Below are positions 57,777-64,000 of a DNA stretch of 64,000 bases, piece after piece. The DNA lies in assembly GCF_019428685.1 (NCBI RefSeq), contig NZ_CP080095.1:1550001-1614000 (forward strand), given 5' to 3'. The notes beneath the pieces were generated by a model. That model made no database searches, was not told where the DNA came from, and saw only the letters and a program-made list of their open reading frames with translations. The position numbers were made by a program, and so were the translations under genes. Positions within the stretch are counted from its first letter, which is position 1; the number at the start of each line of letters is the position of its first letter. This stretch comes from Paraburkholderia edwinii (lineage in GTDB: Bacteria; Pseudomonadota; Gammaproteobacteria; Burkholderiales; Burkholderiaceae).

Positions 57777-58625
57777 ATGATTCGAACGAACACCTCGAGA
57801 ACATTCTTTATCACCGGCGTGAGCTCGGGCTTCGGGCGTGCATTGTCCGAAGCCGCGCTTGCGGCTGGACATCGTGTCGTCGGCACATTGCGTGACGAGA
57901 GTCAGCGTGCCCAGTTCGACGAACTGAAGCCCGGCTACTCGTTCGGCCGCCTGCTCGACATCACCGACCTGCCTGCGATTGCGCCGCTGATCGACGAGGT
58001 GGAGCGCAACGTCGGTCCGATCGACGTGCTCGTCAACAATGCCGGTTACGGCTACGAAGGGACGATCGAAGAATCGCCCGTCGACGAGCTGCGCAAACAG
58101 ATGGAAGTGCATGTGATCGCGCCGGTCGCGATTGCCCAGGCGGTGTTGCCGTTTATGCGCGAGCGGCGCCAGGGGCATATCGTCAATATCACGTCGATGT
58201 GCGGCATCGTCACGTTTCCGGGGCTCGGGTTCTATCACGGCAGCAAGTTCGCGATCGAAGGAATTACCGAGGCGCTGTGCAAGGAAGTGAGGCCGTTCGG
58301 CATTCGCGTGACGGCGGTCGAACCGGGCAGTTTCCGCACGCGTTGGGCCGGCAAATCGATGGTGCGCGCCGCGCGCACGATTGCCGACTACGACGAAGTG
58401 TTCGAGCCGCTGCGCGCGGGGCGCATACGGCGTGACGGACATCAGATCGGCGATCCGGCGAAGGCCGCGCAAGCGATTCTTGCGCTCGTCGATGCACAGA
58501 ATCCGCCGACGCATCTGCTGCTGGGTACAGATGCTCTCGGCTTCGTGCGAAGCAAGTTCGCCGATGTCGAATTTCAGATCAAGACGTGGGAAAAGGTCAC
58601 GCTGTCGACTGACTTCGAAGATTGA
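57777..58625 (+). CDS. SDR family oxidoreductase
   Basis: A 282-aa classical short-chain dehydrogenase: TFFITGVSSGFGRALSE (TGxxxGxG), VNNAGYGYEG, NITSMCGIVTFPGLG and the catalytic YHGSK (YxxxK), then VEPGSFRTRW. It resembles oxidoreductases of the group with an oxidised side chain, but substrate is unknown. A 276-bp spacer separates it from the acylase gene. Confidence 0.9.
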   Translation: MIRTNTSRTFFITGVSSGFGRALSEAALAAGHRVVGTLRDESQRAQFDELKPGYSFGRLLDITDLPAIAPLIDEVERNVGPIDVLVNNAGYGYEGTIEESPVDELRKQMEVHVIAPVAIAQAVLPFMRERRQGHIVNITSMCGIVTFPGLGFYHGSKFAIEGITEALCKEVRPFGIRVTAVEPGSFRTRWAGKSMVRAARTIADYDEVFEPLRAGRIRRDGHQIGDPAKAAQAILALVDAQNPPTHLLLGTDALGFVRSKFADVEFQIKTWEKVTLSTDFED

Positions 58626-58947
58626 CACGTGTGTCCGGGATGGGTGGTTTATACGCGTTTTGTTCGCGGTTTGTCCCTTACGGCGTCGCACAGGAATATC
58701 GCTGGAGCGCGAGGTGTTCTGTAAGTTATCGACACCGCCGCAGTCGCCTCGTCATCCCCATCCGGCGAGCGACGCATGACGGTACGCGCGGTCCGATGTT
58801 CCGGCCGATGCGGCGGTGGACCACGACGAACGCTTGAGCGACCTGCCGATGCTGTGTGTGACCTGCGGTCTGCGTGCCGCGGTTTGCGTACTCATGCAAC
58901 CTGCTGGTGCAACGGCGTTCGTTCTATCTCATCAAGGAGGCTTTCAC
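58626..58947. other. Spacer upstream of the holin-like gene
   Basis: 322 bp. The only clear signal is the ribosome binding site AAGGAGG at 58934-58940 for the gene at 58948. No terminator or promoter recognised. Confidence 0.5.
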
Positions 58948-59754
58948 ATGAGATGGTCCGACCTCGCGGATACCGTTGCACGGCATGCGCCCCTGATTGG
59001 CTCCGCACTGCGTTCTCCCGAAACGAATGCTCGACCTGTGCACGCGATTGTCGCGTCGATTACCGGAACGGCGATCGACGACCCGGCCGCGGCAGCCGCC
59101 GCGATCGCGGCCGATTCCTCCCTGCTCGAAAGCCTGCGCGCCGCCGAAGCGCAAAGCCGACCCGACCTCGTTGCCTATGTATTGCGGATGGGCGGCGGGG
59201 CCGGGGTGGTCGCGCCGGCATTGAATGCGAATGCGGCACTCGGCGGGGTACAGCCAGGCTTCTGGAAGAACCTCGGCTTTATGCGCTATGCCGCGCATCT
59301 GCGCAACAACGACCGCTTGCGCAGCAAGTACTTCTTTATGCGTCCGTTGTTGACGGCGGCCGTTGTGATCGCAACGATCATCGTCGTGTTCGTCGTGCTG
59401 CTCGGTTTTGCGGATCACGCGTTGCACGACCCGTCGATCGCCGCGACGGCGGGCTGCGTGCTGATGTATTTCATGAGCGAGGCGCGTCTTGTGACCGCGT
59501 ACTGGTTCGGTGCGACGCACGAGTCGAGAGATGCCAATGCGCTCGCACGGTTGCTCGAGATGCGCGAACGTCGTGAGCGTATCGAAGGCGTGGAAGGTCT
59601 CGAGGGCCGCGAAGTGGTGGCGCGCGAAGTCGAAGAGTTTGTCGACCAGCGCGAAGCCGAAGAGAAGCTGATCGAGCGTTCCGCGCTCGGCGAGTTGCCG
59701 CGTGCGGAGCGGACCGCGGCTGAGCTTTTTGAGTTGAGGACGCCACGGGGGTGA
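58948..59754 (+). CDS. Putative 3TM holin-like membrane protein
   Basis: A 268-aa protein starting MRWSDLADTVARHAPLIGSAL; the ATG follows a strong AAGGAGG. Residues 1-60 resemble the beginning of phage/GTA 3TM holins (short amphipathic start, then an Ala-rich repeat with AAAIAADSSLLESLRAAEAQSR). Residues 125-175 hold hydrophobic segments (LLTAAVVIATIIVVFVVLLGF and AATAGCVLMYFMS). The last 70 residues are charged and helical, a possible coiled coil (RERRERIEGVEG). No other phage gene is visible, so this could be a remnant or a domesticated gene; family assignment is tentative. Confidence 0.5.
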   Translation: MRWSDLADTVARHAPLIGSALRSPETNARPVHAIVASITGTAIDDPAAAAAAIAADSSLLESLRAAEAQSRPDLVAYVLRMGGGAGVVAPALNANAALGGVQPGFWKNLGFMRYAAHLRNNDRLRSKYFFMRPLLTAAVVIATIIVVFVVLLGFADHALHDPSIAATAGCVLMYFMSEARLVTAYWFGATHESRDANALARLLEMRERRERIEGVEGLEGREVVAREVEEFVDQREAEEKLIERSALGELPRAERTAAELFELRTPRG

Positions 59755-59846
59755 GTGGGTGGCGCGTCGCATAGGAAGACGAACAAGCGGCGACGCACAC
59801 GCTGCACAAAAGCAAATGGCGCGGCACAAAAAGCGCAGCACAAAGA

Positions 59847-59880
59847 AAAAGGCCCTCGGCTAATTGCCTGAGGGCCTTTT
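59847..59880. terminator. Terminator of the interrupted tRNA-Val gene
   Basis: AAAAGGCCCTC...GAGGGCCTTTT (11 bp) with inner GGC/GCC, T-run on both strands. Read on the minus strand it lies 30 nt after the tRNA CCA end, so it is the original terminator of the tRNA transcript; on plus it ends the holin-like gene. Confidence 0.88.
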
Positions 59881-59910
59881 ATTCTCCGGGCTTCACATAC
59901 CCATGAATTC

Positions 59911-59955
59911 TGGTGGGTAGTACTGGGATCGAACCAGTGACCCCTGCCGTGTGAA
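59911..59955 (-). other. attL: 45-bp 3' fragment of tRNA-Val(CAC)
   Basis: On the minus strand: anticodon loop TTCACAC (CAC), 3' stem GGCAG, variable loop GGGTC, perfect T-arm ACTGG-TTCGATC-CCAGT, acceptor ACTACCC, A and CCA. The 5' half is absent: bases 5' of TTCACAC are CAGG, not the CTGCC needed to pair with GGCAG. This is the standard footprint of an integrase that recombines in the 3' half of a tRNA gene; the intact gene should be at the right end of the element outside the window. Confidence 0.88.
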
Positions 59956-59972
59956 CCTGAAAACAGACCCAG

Positions 59973-59991
59973 TGCATCGAGACTCGATGCA
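59973..59991. repeat. Perfect inverted repeat next to attL
   Basis: TGCATCGAG-A-CTCGATGCA, nine base pairs around one central base, 18 bp inside the element. Likely a binding site for integrase arm or excisionase, or a short hairpin. Confidence 0.8.
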
Positions 59992-60064
59992 CGCAGAAAC
60001 CTGATTATACGAAATTTTCGTCGATTGTTGCTCAGCTGGAATCAGCTTGATTCAGTACGGATCT

Positions 60065-61015
60065 TCAATTCACTCCGCCACTTTTCCGCCGGCTCGCGCG
60101 ATCAATTAGCGCTATGGCTTCCGCCTTATAGCGTGCAATTGCCCACGTTTCGAAATCATCGCCGTGCCACTCGGCCTCCCATCCTTCGGCATCGACGTGG
60201 TTTGCAGCGATTTCAGGATCGCAACGACTGGATCTCCGTTCGGGCTGTTCAAACCGAGCGTGATAGACGCTGTACGGCATATCGCTTTCTGTCACGAGAA
60301 TCAGTCGGTCGACAAAGTCTGCGCTATTCAGCATTCCGCCATGCTCCCACAACTCTAGGTCGAGGCCATAGACCGGTGGGCAGGGAGCCTCTGCGAACGA
60401 CCAGGAATCGGGCCAGCTTTGTAGAAATTCTTCCATCGTTTTTGCTGGATCAGCGGACCTGAACCAGTCCAGCCACTGCTCCGCATCCATCACATGGCAG
60501 CCGTAGGTTTCAATCTCGTTGATCCAAGCTTCCAGTGCAGCGCGAGCTTCTCCAGGGGTTGCTTTCGACCATTTCTTTGGCCTACCTGGCTTCGTCTCAG
60601 GCAAACAGCCCTTGCGTATGCGGGTGCAGCCTTTTTCAAAAGTAGTTTGGGCCCCGTGCCGAAGATCCAGTACGTGCGCAATGCCTGAGGGGAGGAGTTT
60701 TTTGTTGAGCAGCTGCCGAAGACCTAGTTCAAAGACAAATTGATCATCCAATCGGCCCTTGTCGTAGCCTAGTTGGCTCTTGATGACGTAATCGACTTCA
60801 TGCAAGCCACGTACTTTCAGCGGGCCAAGGCCGCGCTTGAGTTTGGAGCGCCTGACATACATGTGGTCGGCCAAGAATCCTTCCTTAAGTCCGAGTAAGC
60901 CTTCAACGACTTCTTGCGATTTAAGCTTGCGGTCTTTCCCCTTCCAAAGGCACTTTGCCAAATAGGTCGCTGACTGCTGCCGGTCTTCGCTGCTTCCCGT
61001 CCGTTGTTGGGCCAT
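60065..61015 (-). CDS. Unknown 316-aa protein of the element
   Basis: Starts MAQQRTGSSEDRQQSATYL with GAGGGG before the ATG. Two regions can be seen: residues 20-150, basic and rich in Lys/Arg/Leu (VRRSKLKRGLGPLKVRGLHEVD), possibly nucleic-acid binding; residues 150-316, acidic-aromatic (WLDWFRSADPAKTMEEFLQSW, WEAEWHGDDFETWAIARYKAEA). No motif recognised. Divergently transcribed from the AlpA-like gene, directly at the element's left end, so it might be a regulator, entry-exclusion or cargo protein. Confidence 0.75.
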   Translation of the reverse strand: MAQQRTGSSEDRQQSATYLAKCLWKGKDRKLKSQEVVEGLLGLKEGFLADHMYVRRSKLKRGLGPLKVRGLHEVDYVIKSQLGYDKGRLDDQFVFELGLRQLLNKKLLPSGIAHVLDLRHGAQTTFEKGCTRIRKGCLPETKPGRPKKWSKATPGEARAALEAWINEIETYGCHVMDAEQWLDWFRSADPAKTMEEFLQSWPDSWSFAEAPCPPVYGLDLELWEHGGMLNSADFVDRLILVTESDMPYSVYHARFEQPERRSSRCDPEIAANHVDAEGWEAEWHGDDFETWAIARYKAEAIALIDRASRRKSGGVN

Positions 61016-61105
61016 CGGAAACCCCTCGTTTATACGCCATGCGCGGTGAGCACACCGTGCCGAATCATACGAATGAGATTACATGATTCATATGGGGTTG
61101 CACAA
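61016..61105. promoter_or_regulatory. Divergent control region of the element
   Basis: 90 bp between divergent genes. It has CGGTG-AGCA-CACCG (61044-61057) and an interrupted palindrome GAATCA...TGATTC (61062-61067, 61084-61089), both plausible operators of the AlpA-like protein. Confidence 0.45.
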
Positions 61106-61378
61106 ATGGCCGGTGTGGAAAATTACGTTACTGAGGATTTCAGGGTGACGTTTGCGCGGTTGGATCCGAGCGCACTGATTTCGCCCAAGGAATTTGCCTG
61201 CTTGTTGGGCATTAAGCAGGGGGCCTTCTACGAGCGAAACTCGAAAGGCAAGCTCCCGCGGCCAGCCATGACCGAGCACCGGTGCGTACGCTGGCGTGCA
61301 GGGGATGTGCGGGAGTGGCTGAACAGCCTCAATTCCGTTACACAACGCCGTGGACGGCGTCGTGCTGAAACGCATTAA
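61106..61378 (+). CDS. AlpA-like helix-turn-helix regulator
   Basis: A 90-aa protein with the MerR-like winged-helix arrangement of AlpA/excisionase proteins: LISPKEFACLLGIKQGAFYERNSKGKLPRP, then VRWRAGDVREWLNS. AlpA-like proteins act as excisionase or transcription regulators of mobile elements. ATG at 61106 chosen; an in-frame ATG at 61073 (MRLHDSYG) is possible. Located between the divergent control region and rep. Confidence 0.8.
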   Translation: MAGVENYVTEDFRVTFARLDPSALISPKEFACLLGIKQGAFYERNSKGKLPRPAMTEHRCVRWRAGDVREWLNSLNSVTQRRGRRRAETH

Positions 61379-61409
61379 TCGACCATAGCGGGCGTTGCAC
61401 GAGCACGAC

Positions 61410-62189
61410 ATGGCGAGCGAATCGCAGTTCTATTTGAGAAAGACGCTATCCTCCCGGCCGCACAGCCAGACCAGCATAGCGGAGCGCCATGTGACGATGG
61501 CGAACGCCATTACCCGGTCTGCGCACGGACTGACTCTTCCCGAAAAGCGCCTAATAGCCGCGGCACTTGCAAAAACAGACAGCGCGGATACACGCGGGTT
61601 GATGGATGCGCGCATCCAGACCGTGAAGTTGTCTGCGATGGAGTATGCGGAGACATTCGAGGTAACGCTCGACACAGCCTATGAACAACTGCAGACGGGC
61701 GCTGAAGCTTTGCAACAGCCGAAGGTGATCTTAGAAAAACCGGGCCGCCGAGGGACGGTGCGGGAGGTTCGGAGCTGGATCATCACCGGTAAGTACGCGA
61801 AAGGTGAAGGCACCGTAGAAATTCGCTGGCATCCTGATCTTGTGCCGTTTTTGTTTGGGTTGCGGAAGGAGTTCACCACGTACAAGCTCAAACACGCAGC
61901 AACCTTCCGATCGATTTATTCGTGGCGTTTGTTTGAATGCTTGAAGTCATGGCAAGGCGCGGGTCGATGGACTCCAACCATCGCCGAATTTCACCAGGCG
62001 GTGGGCGCTACGCCGACCGCCCGAGCGAACTTTAAGGAGTTGCGGTTGCGTGTGATCGAGCCTGCTGTAAAGGAGTTGCATCATAAGAACGGTTTGCTTG
62101 TCGTGTGGAGTGTGGTGAAGTCTGGCCGTAAGGTCATATCCTTAAAGTTCGAGTTCACTGCCGATCCCCAAGGCAGTTTCGCATTCTGA
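61410..62189 (+). CDS. Rep_3-type plasmid replication initiator
   Basis: A 259-aa initiator of the Rep_3 superfamily (RepB/RepE/Pi type). The hallmark ITRSAHGLTLPEKRLIAAALAK starts winged-helix 1; residues about 145-250 form winged-helix 2 (LKHAATFRSIYSWRLFECLKSW, then VKELHHKNGLLVVWSVVKSGRK). It is followed within 30 bp by six iterons, the expected binding sites. The start could be TTG 61395, ATG 61410 or ATG 61497; the conserved helix begins at about residue 32 from 61410. Confidence 0.88.
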   Translation: MASESQFYLRKTLSSRPHSQTSIAERHVTMANAITRSAHGLTLPEKRLIAAALAKTDSADTRGLMDARIQTVKLSAMEYAETFEVTLDTAYEQLQTGAEALQQPKVILEKPGRRGTVREVRSWIITGKYAKGEGTVEIRWHPDLVPFLFGLRKEFTTYKLKHAATFRSIYSWRLFECLKSWQGAGRWTPTIAEFHQAVGATPTARANFKELRLRVIEPAVKELHHKNGLLVVWSVVKSGRKVISLKFEFTADPQGSFAF

Positions 62190-62215
62190 TGCGGGCAGTC
62201 CAGTCCTGCAGTTGT

Positions 62216-62361
62216 GACCGGGTAGCTCCACCAATAACCGGGCCGTTACACCAATAGGCTTACTCAGCATGTTGTGGATAGAACCGGGCCGTTACACCAT
62301 AGACCGGGCTGTTCCACCAGCTAACCGGGCCGTTACACCATTTGACCGGGCGGTTCCACCA
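62216..62361 (+). repeat. Six iterons (oriV)
   Basis: Eighteen-base units matching (A/G)ACCGGG(C/T)(C/T/A/G)G(T/C)T(A/C)C(A/C)CCA at 62216-62233, 62236-62253, 62282-62299, 62302-62319, 62323-62340 and 62344-62361. The starts are 20-21 bp apart, except between copies 2 and 3 (46 bp), where a DnaA box lies. All copies have the same orientation, the arrangement of Rep_3 plasmid origins. Confidence 0.92.
62273..62281. promoter_or_regulatory. DnaA box
   Basis: TGTGGATAG differs from the consensus TGTGGATAA at one base. It lies between iterons 2 and 3. Confidence 0.6.
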
Positions 62362-62405
62362 ATAGCGCTCCGCAAAGCCATGTCCAGTAAGACCCCGACC
62401 TCGGC

Positions 62406-62441
62406 TAAAACGGTGTAAAACGATAAAACGTATATAAAACG
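62406..62441. other. AT-rich repeats, candidate DNA unwinding element
   Basis: TAAAACG occurs four times (62406, 62416, 62424, 62435) in a stretch much richer in AT than its surroundings, 45 bp after the last iteron. Confidence 0.6.
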
Positions 62442-62467
62442 AGCTCGGCCCGTGGATTTGTGGACAG

Positions 62468-62551
62468 CCTCGCTACCGCGAGGTGCCGGCCTGAGCGCGG
62501 CGCGCTCCCCCATTGACAAGGTGGGACAACCGTTCAGGTTGCCCCGCCTTG
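62468..62551. repeat. Two inverted repeats after the AT-rich region
   Basis: CCTCGC-TACC-GCGAGG at 62468-62483, and a 15-bp imperfect stem CAAGGTGGGACAACC/GGTTGCCCCGCCTTG (13 of 15 paired, 5-base loop) at 62517-62531 and 62537-62551. They may be terminators, a primosome/single-strand initiation site, or part of oriT. Confidence 0.7.
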
Positions 62552-63006
62552 CCAACAGGTCGGCTGCTGCCCACAAGCTCCACCGGCTGCCACTACAAAT
62601 GAGATATAAAACCTTACCCCGCCTCCCAAGTATCCAGAGACCTATCTGACGCGTTTATGGATTCATGACGGGACCAAGGCGTTGGCAATAGACGGGGGGC
62701 GTATATCAAAGCGGCAAGCCGCCCATAGGGCGCGTCCGGCAGAAGGCGAGGCCGGGAAACTGTGGGGGTCGCGGAGTGTGTAGCAGCCGTCCACGCCTGT
62801 GTGCGGGCGACTTGTCCACTGTGGGGGCGGAAGATGCCGCAGACTTCTGACGCTTGACTAATTAATTCATGTATATAGTCGGTGAGCCTAAAGCGGCGAT
62901 CTCCCTTCGCCTACCGGTACAAGTCCGGAGCACTGGAAAGCCACCGGGCCGGCGTGGCAAACTCCCATAGTTGAATTGCTGGCTCGCGGGAAATAAGGAG
63001 CTGATT
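62552..63006. other. Non-coding part of the element's origin region
   Basis: 455 bp with no gene. ACTGTGGGGG appears twice (62758 and 62817 regions), and a low-GC stretch TTGACTAATTAATTC with TATATAG follows at about 62853-62880. AAGGAG at 62995-63000 is the ribosome binding site of the next gene. Confidence 0.5.
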
Positions 63007-63252
63007 ATGGTCGATGGATACACCTTGGGGCTTGCCAAGCGCAACGGCGATGCGGCCGACAGCTGGATGAAATATGCGCGTGAACTGGAGCAAAAGCTCG
63101 TCAGTGCGCAGGCTGGCGTGGAAGCGATGCGCGCGGTGAAAGATGGGGCGATAGCCGAGCTTGGAAAGCTTGACCCAAAAAATCCGATGCTTGACAAAGC
63201 GAACCAGCAGAAGGTCTTCGATAAGGCCTATTACGGCTATAGAAAGCCATGA
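63007..63252 (+). CDS. Unknown 81-aa protein of the element
   Basis: AAGGAG stands 6 bp before the ATG. MVDGYTLGLAKRNGDAADSW is followed by an amphipathic helix (YARELEQKLVSAQAGVEAM) and ends FDKAYYGYRKP. Probably soluble; no family recognised. Convergent with the conjugation gene, with a shared terminator between. Confidence 0.75.
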   Translation: MVDGYTLGLAKRNGDAADSWMKYARELEQKLVSAQAGVEAMRAVKDGAIAELGKLDPKNPMLDKANQQKVFDKAYYGYRKP

Positions 63253-63279
63253 GCAATGCCCGCTTAGCGGGCATTGCTC
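63251..63279. terminator. Bidirectional terminator
   Basis: Perfect 13-base-pair stem GAGCAATGCCCGC/GCGGGCATTGCTC with a TTA loop, between convergent genes of the element. Confidence 0.85.
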
Positions 63280-63288
63280 GTTTCGGCA

Positions 63289-63996
63289 TCAGAGCTTCGG
63301 TTTATCCTGTTCGCCGGGGACGATTGCGTTGCCGCTCGCAGTTGGATTCCCGTTCGGCTTGCCACCGCCGATGACTCGCTGAACGTGCTGGCTGCTTGTG
63401 TTGCTTGCCCCAGCTAGCACTGTGTGGCCTTTATCGTGCATCTCGTGACCGAACTGGTTATGCATCGATGTGCCGAGCCACGAACCCATTACGTTGGGAA
63501 TGTGATGGACCAGGCCGAACATGGTTTGGCAGAGCGTCTGGCACATGCCGACGTACAGCACGATATACGCGATGATGCTCACCACGCCAGTCACACTGTT
63601 GAACTGAGCATTGGCCATCGCTTGAGCAAACATTGTGTTGAGCAATTGACCGAAGGCGACAACCCCAACGCTCGCGAGCAGAAACCCGATAACCATAAAC
63701 GCTGGCCGCAGCATCAGGTTTACCAAGAAGATGTAGCCGTAGCTCGTACGAGGACCCATGCCCTCACCTTCTCCATCGAGGTGTGAAAGGGCCCATAAAG
63801 GCGCGGCCACGACACCCTCGCATACGCAGGCGAACCAGCTCAGCACGCCTCCGAACCAGATCATGAACGGCAGCATCGGGAGATACACAGACAGAACCGC
63901 ACCGAAGAAAAACAGGCTGACGATCATCATGATGATGATCGGCGAGAGATTCGACGCCACTCGGCTAAGTCCGCTGATTGCGCCGCCAGAGAACAT
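63289..63996 (-). CDS. DotA/TraY-like type IV secretion protein (C-terminal part)
   Basis: The 235 residues seen are probably the C-terminal part of a larger protein, since DotA/TraY proteins have about 700-1000 residues and the frame runs close to the window edge. Several membrane helices (LFFFGAVLSVYLPMLPFMIWF, WFACVCEGVVAAPLWALSHL) with the DotA/TraY-like signature EGEGMGPRTSYGYIFLVNLMLRPAFM and a hydrophilic end. This belongs to the IncI/Dot-Icm class of conjugation systems. The true start lies right of the window. Confidence 0.8.
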   Translation of the reverse strand: MFSGGAISGLSRVASNLSPIIIMMIVSLFFFGAVLSVYLPMLPFMIWFGGVLSWFACVCEGVVAAPLWALSHLDGEGEGMGPRTSYGYIFLVNLMLRPAFMVIGFLLASVGVVAFGQLLNTMFAQAMANAQFNSVTGVVSIIAYIVLYVGMCQTLCQTMFGLVHHIPNVMGSWLGTSMHNQFGHEMHDKGHTVLAGASNTSSQHVQRVIGGGKPNGNPTASGNAIVPGEQDKPKL

Positions 63997-64000
63997 GTCG

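Larger units (their letters stand above)
59956..64000. mobile_element. Left part of a tRNA-Val-inserted, plasmid-like integrative element
   Basis: From the attL fragment to the window edge the base composition falls and gene content changes to plasmid and conjugation functions: unknown protein (60065), AlpA-like regulator (61106), Rep_3 initiator (61410), iteron origin (62216-62361), small protein (63007) and DotA/TraY-like transfer gene (63289). The right end, integrase and relaxase are not in the window. Full element type (ICE, or integrated plasmid) is inference. Confidence 0.8.

Noticed and set aside
55920..58691. 923-residue open frame on the minus strand over the acylase and SDR genes
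   Set aside because: Arg/His-rich translation with no family similarity; it covers two recognisable genes on the other strand, so it is a codon-composition shadow.
59911..59955. Complete tRNA-Val gene
   Set aside because: The 5' half is missing: no D-arm or 5' acceptor strand in the following 100 bases, and CTGCC is absent at the stem position.
62216..62361. CRISPR array
   Set aside because: Units are 18 bp with 2-3 bp gaps, located after a Rep_3 gene: an iteron origin.

Overview
The window is a GC-rich chromosomal segment of a betaproteobacterium of the Burkholderia sensu lato group (Burkholderia, Paraburkholderia, Caballeronia or Trinickia). The evidence is the gene order fabF-rpoE-rseA-mucB-mucD-lepA-lepB-rnc-era-recO-pdxJ-acpS-nagZ, the maf/yceD/rpmF/plsX/fabH/fabD/fabG/acpP/fabF cluster, and an EF-P of the arginine-rhamnosylated type next to its transferase gene earP. 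The species cannot be fixed from sequence alone.

Layout. 1-5.6 kb (minus): molybdenum cofactor genes mobA and moaA, then RNase E (rne). 5.6-6.4 kb: a long divergent spacer holding the structured rne leader. 6.4-9.6 kb (plus): rluC, a HAD phosphatase, a stand-alone Rieske protein and an S49 peptidase. 9.7-11.1 kb (minus): maf and an RsmI-like methyltransferase. 11.4-18.9 kb (plus): yceD-rpmF-plsX-fabH-fabD-fabG-acpP-fabF, the fatty acid and phospholipid precursor cluster. 18.9-23.8 kb: the sigma-E envelope stress operon (YgfX-like gene, rpoE, rseA, mucB, mucD, thioredoxin-fold gene). 24.1-33.6 kb: lepA-lepB-rnc-era-recO-pdxJ-acpS-nagZ. 33.8-38.4 kb (minus): an orphan sigma-54 response regulator, a CsbD gene with a near-consensus sigma-54 promoter, efp and earP. 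38.5-42.3 kb: uvrC, pgsA, two tRNA-Gly and one tRNA-Cys. 42.3-49.3 kb: a GNAT protein, copper delivery proteins (PCu(A)C and SCO), trehalose synthesis (otsB, otsA) and an ABC exporter. 50.2-59.8 kb: a glycosyltransferase, membrane proteins, uronate dehydrogenase, a penicillin-acylase-family hydrolase, an SDR and a holin-like protein.

At 59,911 the chromosome is interrupted. A 45-bp 3' fragment of a tRNA-Val(CAC) gene, still followed by its terminator, marks the left attachment site of a lower-GC mobile element that runs off the right edge. The element carries an unknown 316-aa protein, an AlpA-like regulator, a Rep_3-type plasmid initiator, an oriV-like region (six iterons, a DnaA box, AT-rich TAAAACG repeats, inverted repeats), a small unknown protein and the C-terminal part of a DotA/TraY-like conjugation protein. 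It is best read as a plasmid-like integrative conjugative element with its own origin; its integrase and intact tRNA should lie beyond the window.

A second theme is arrays of 9-13-bp tandem units that begin at or run across stop codons and fill the following spacer (acpS, otsB, the GT4 gene, csbD, the gene at 51.6 kb), with similar arrays in other spacers. Several housekeeping proteins (RNase III, UvrC, RecO, PlsX, RNase E) also carry long low-complexity additions.
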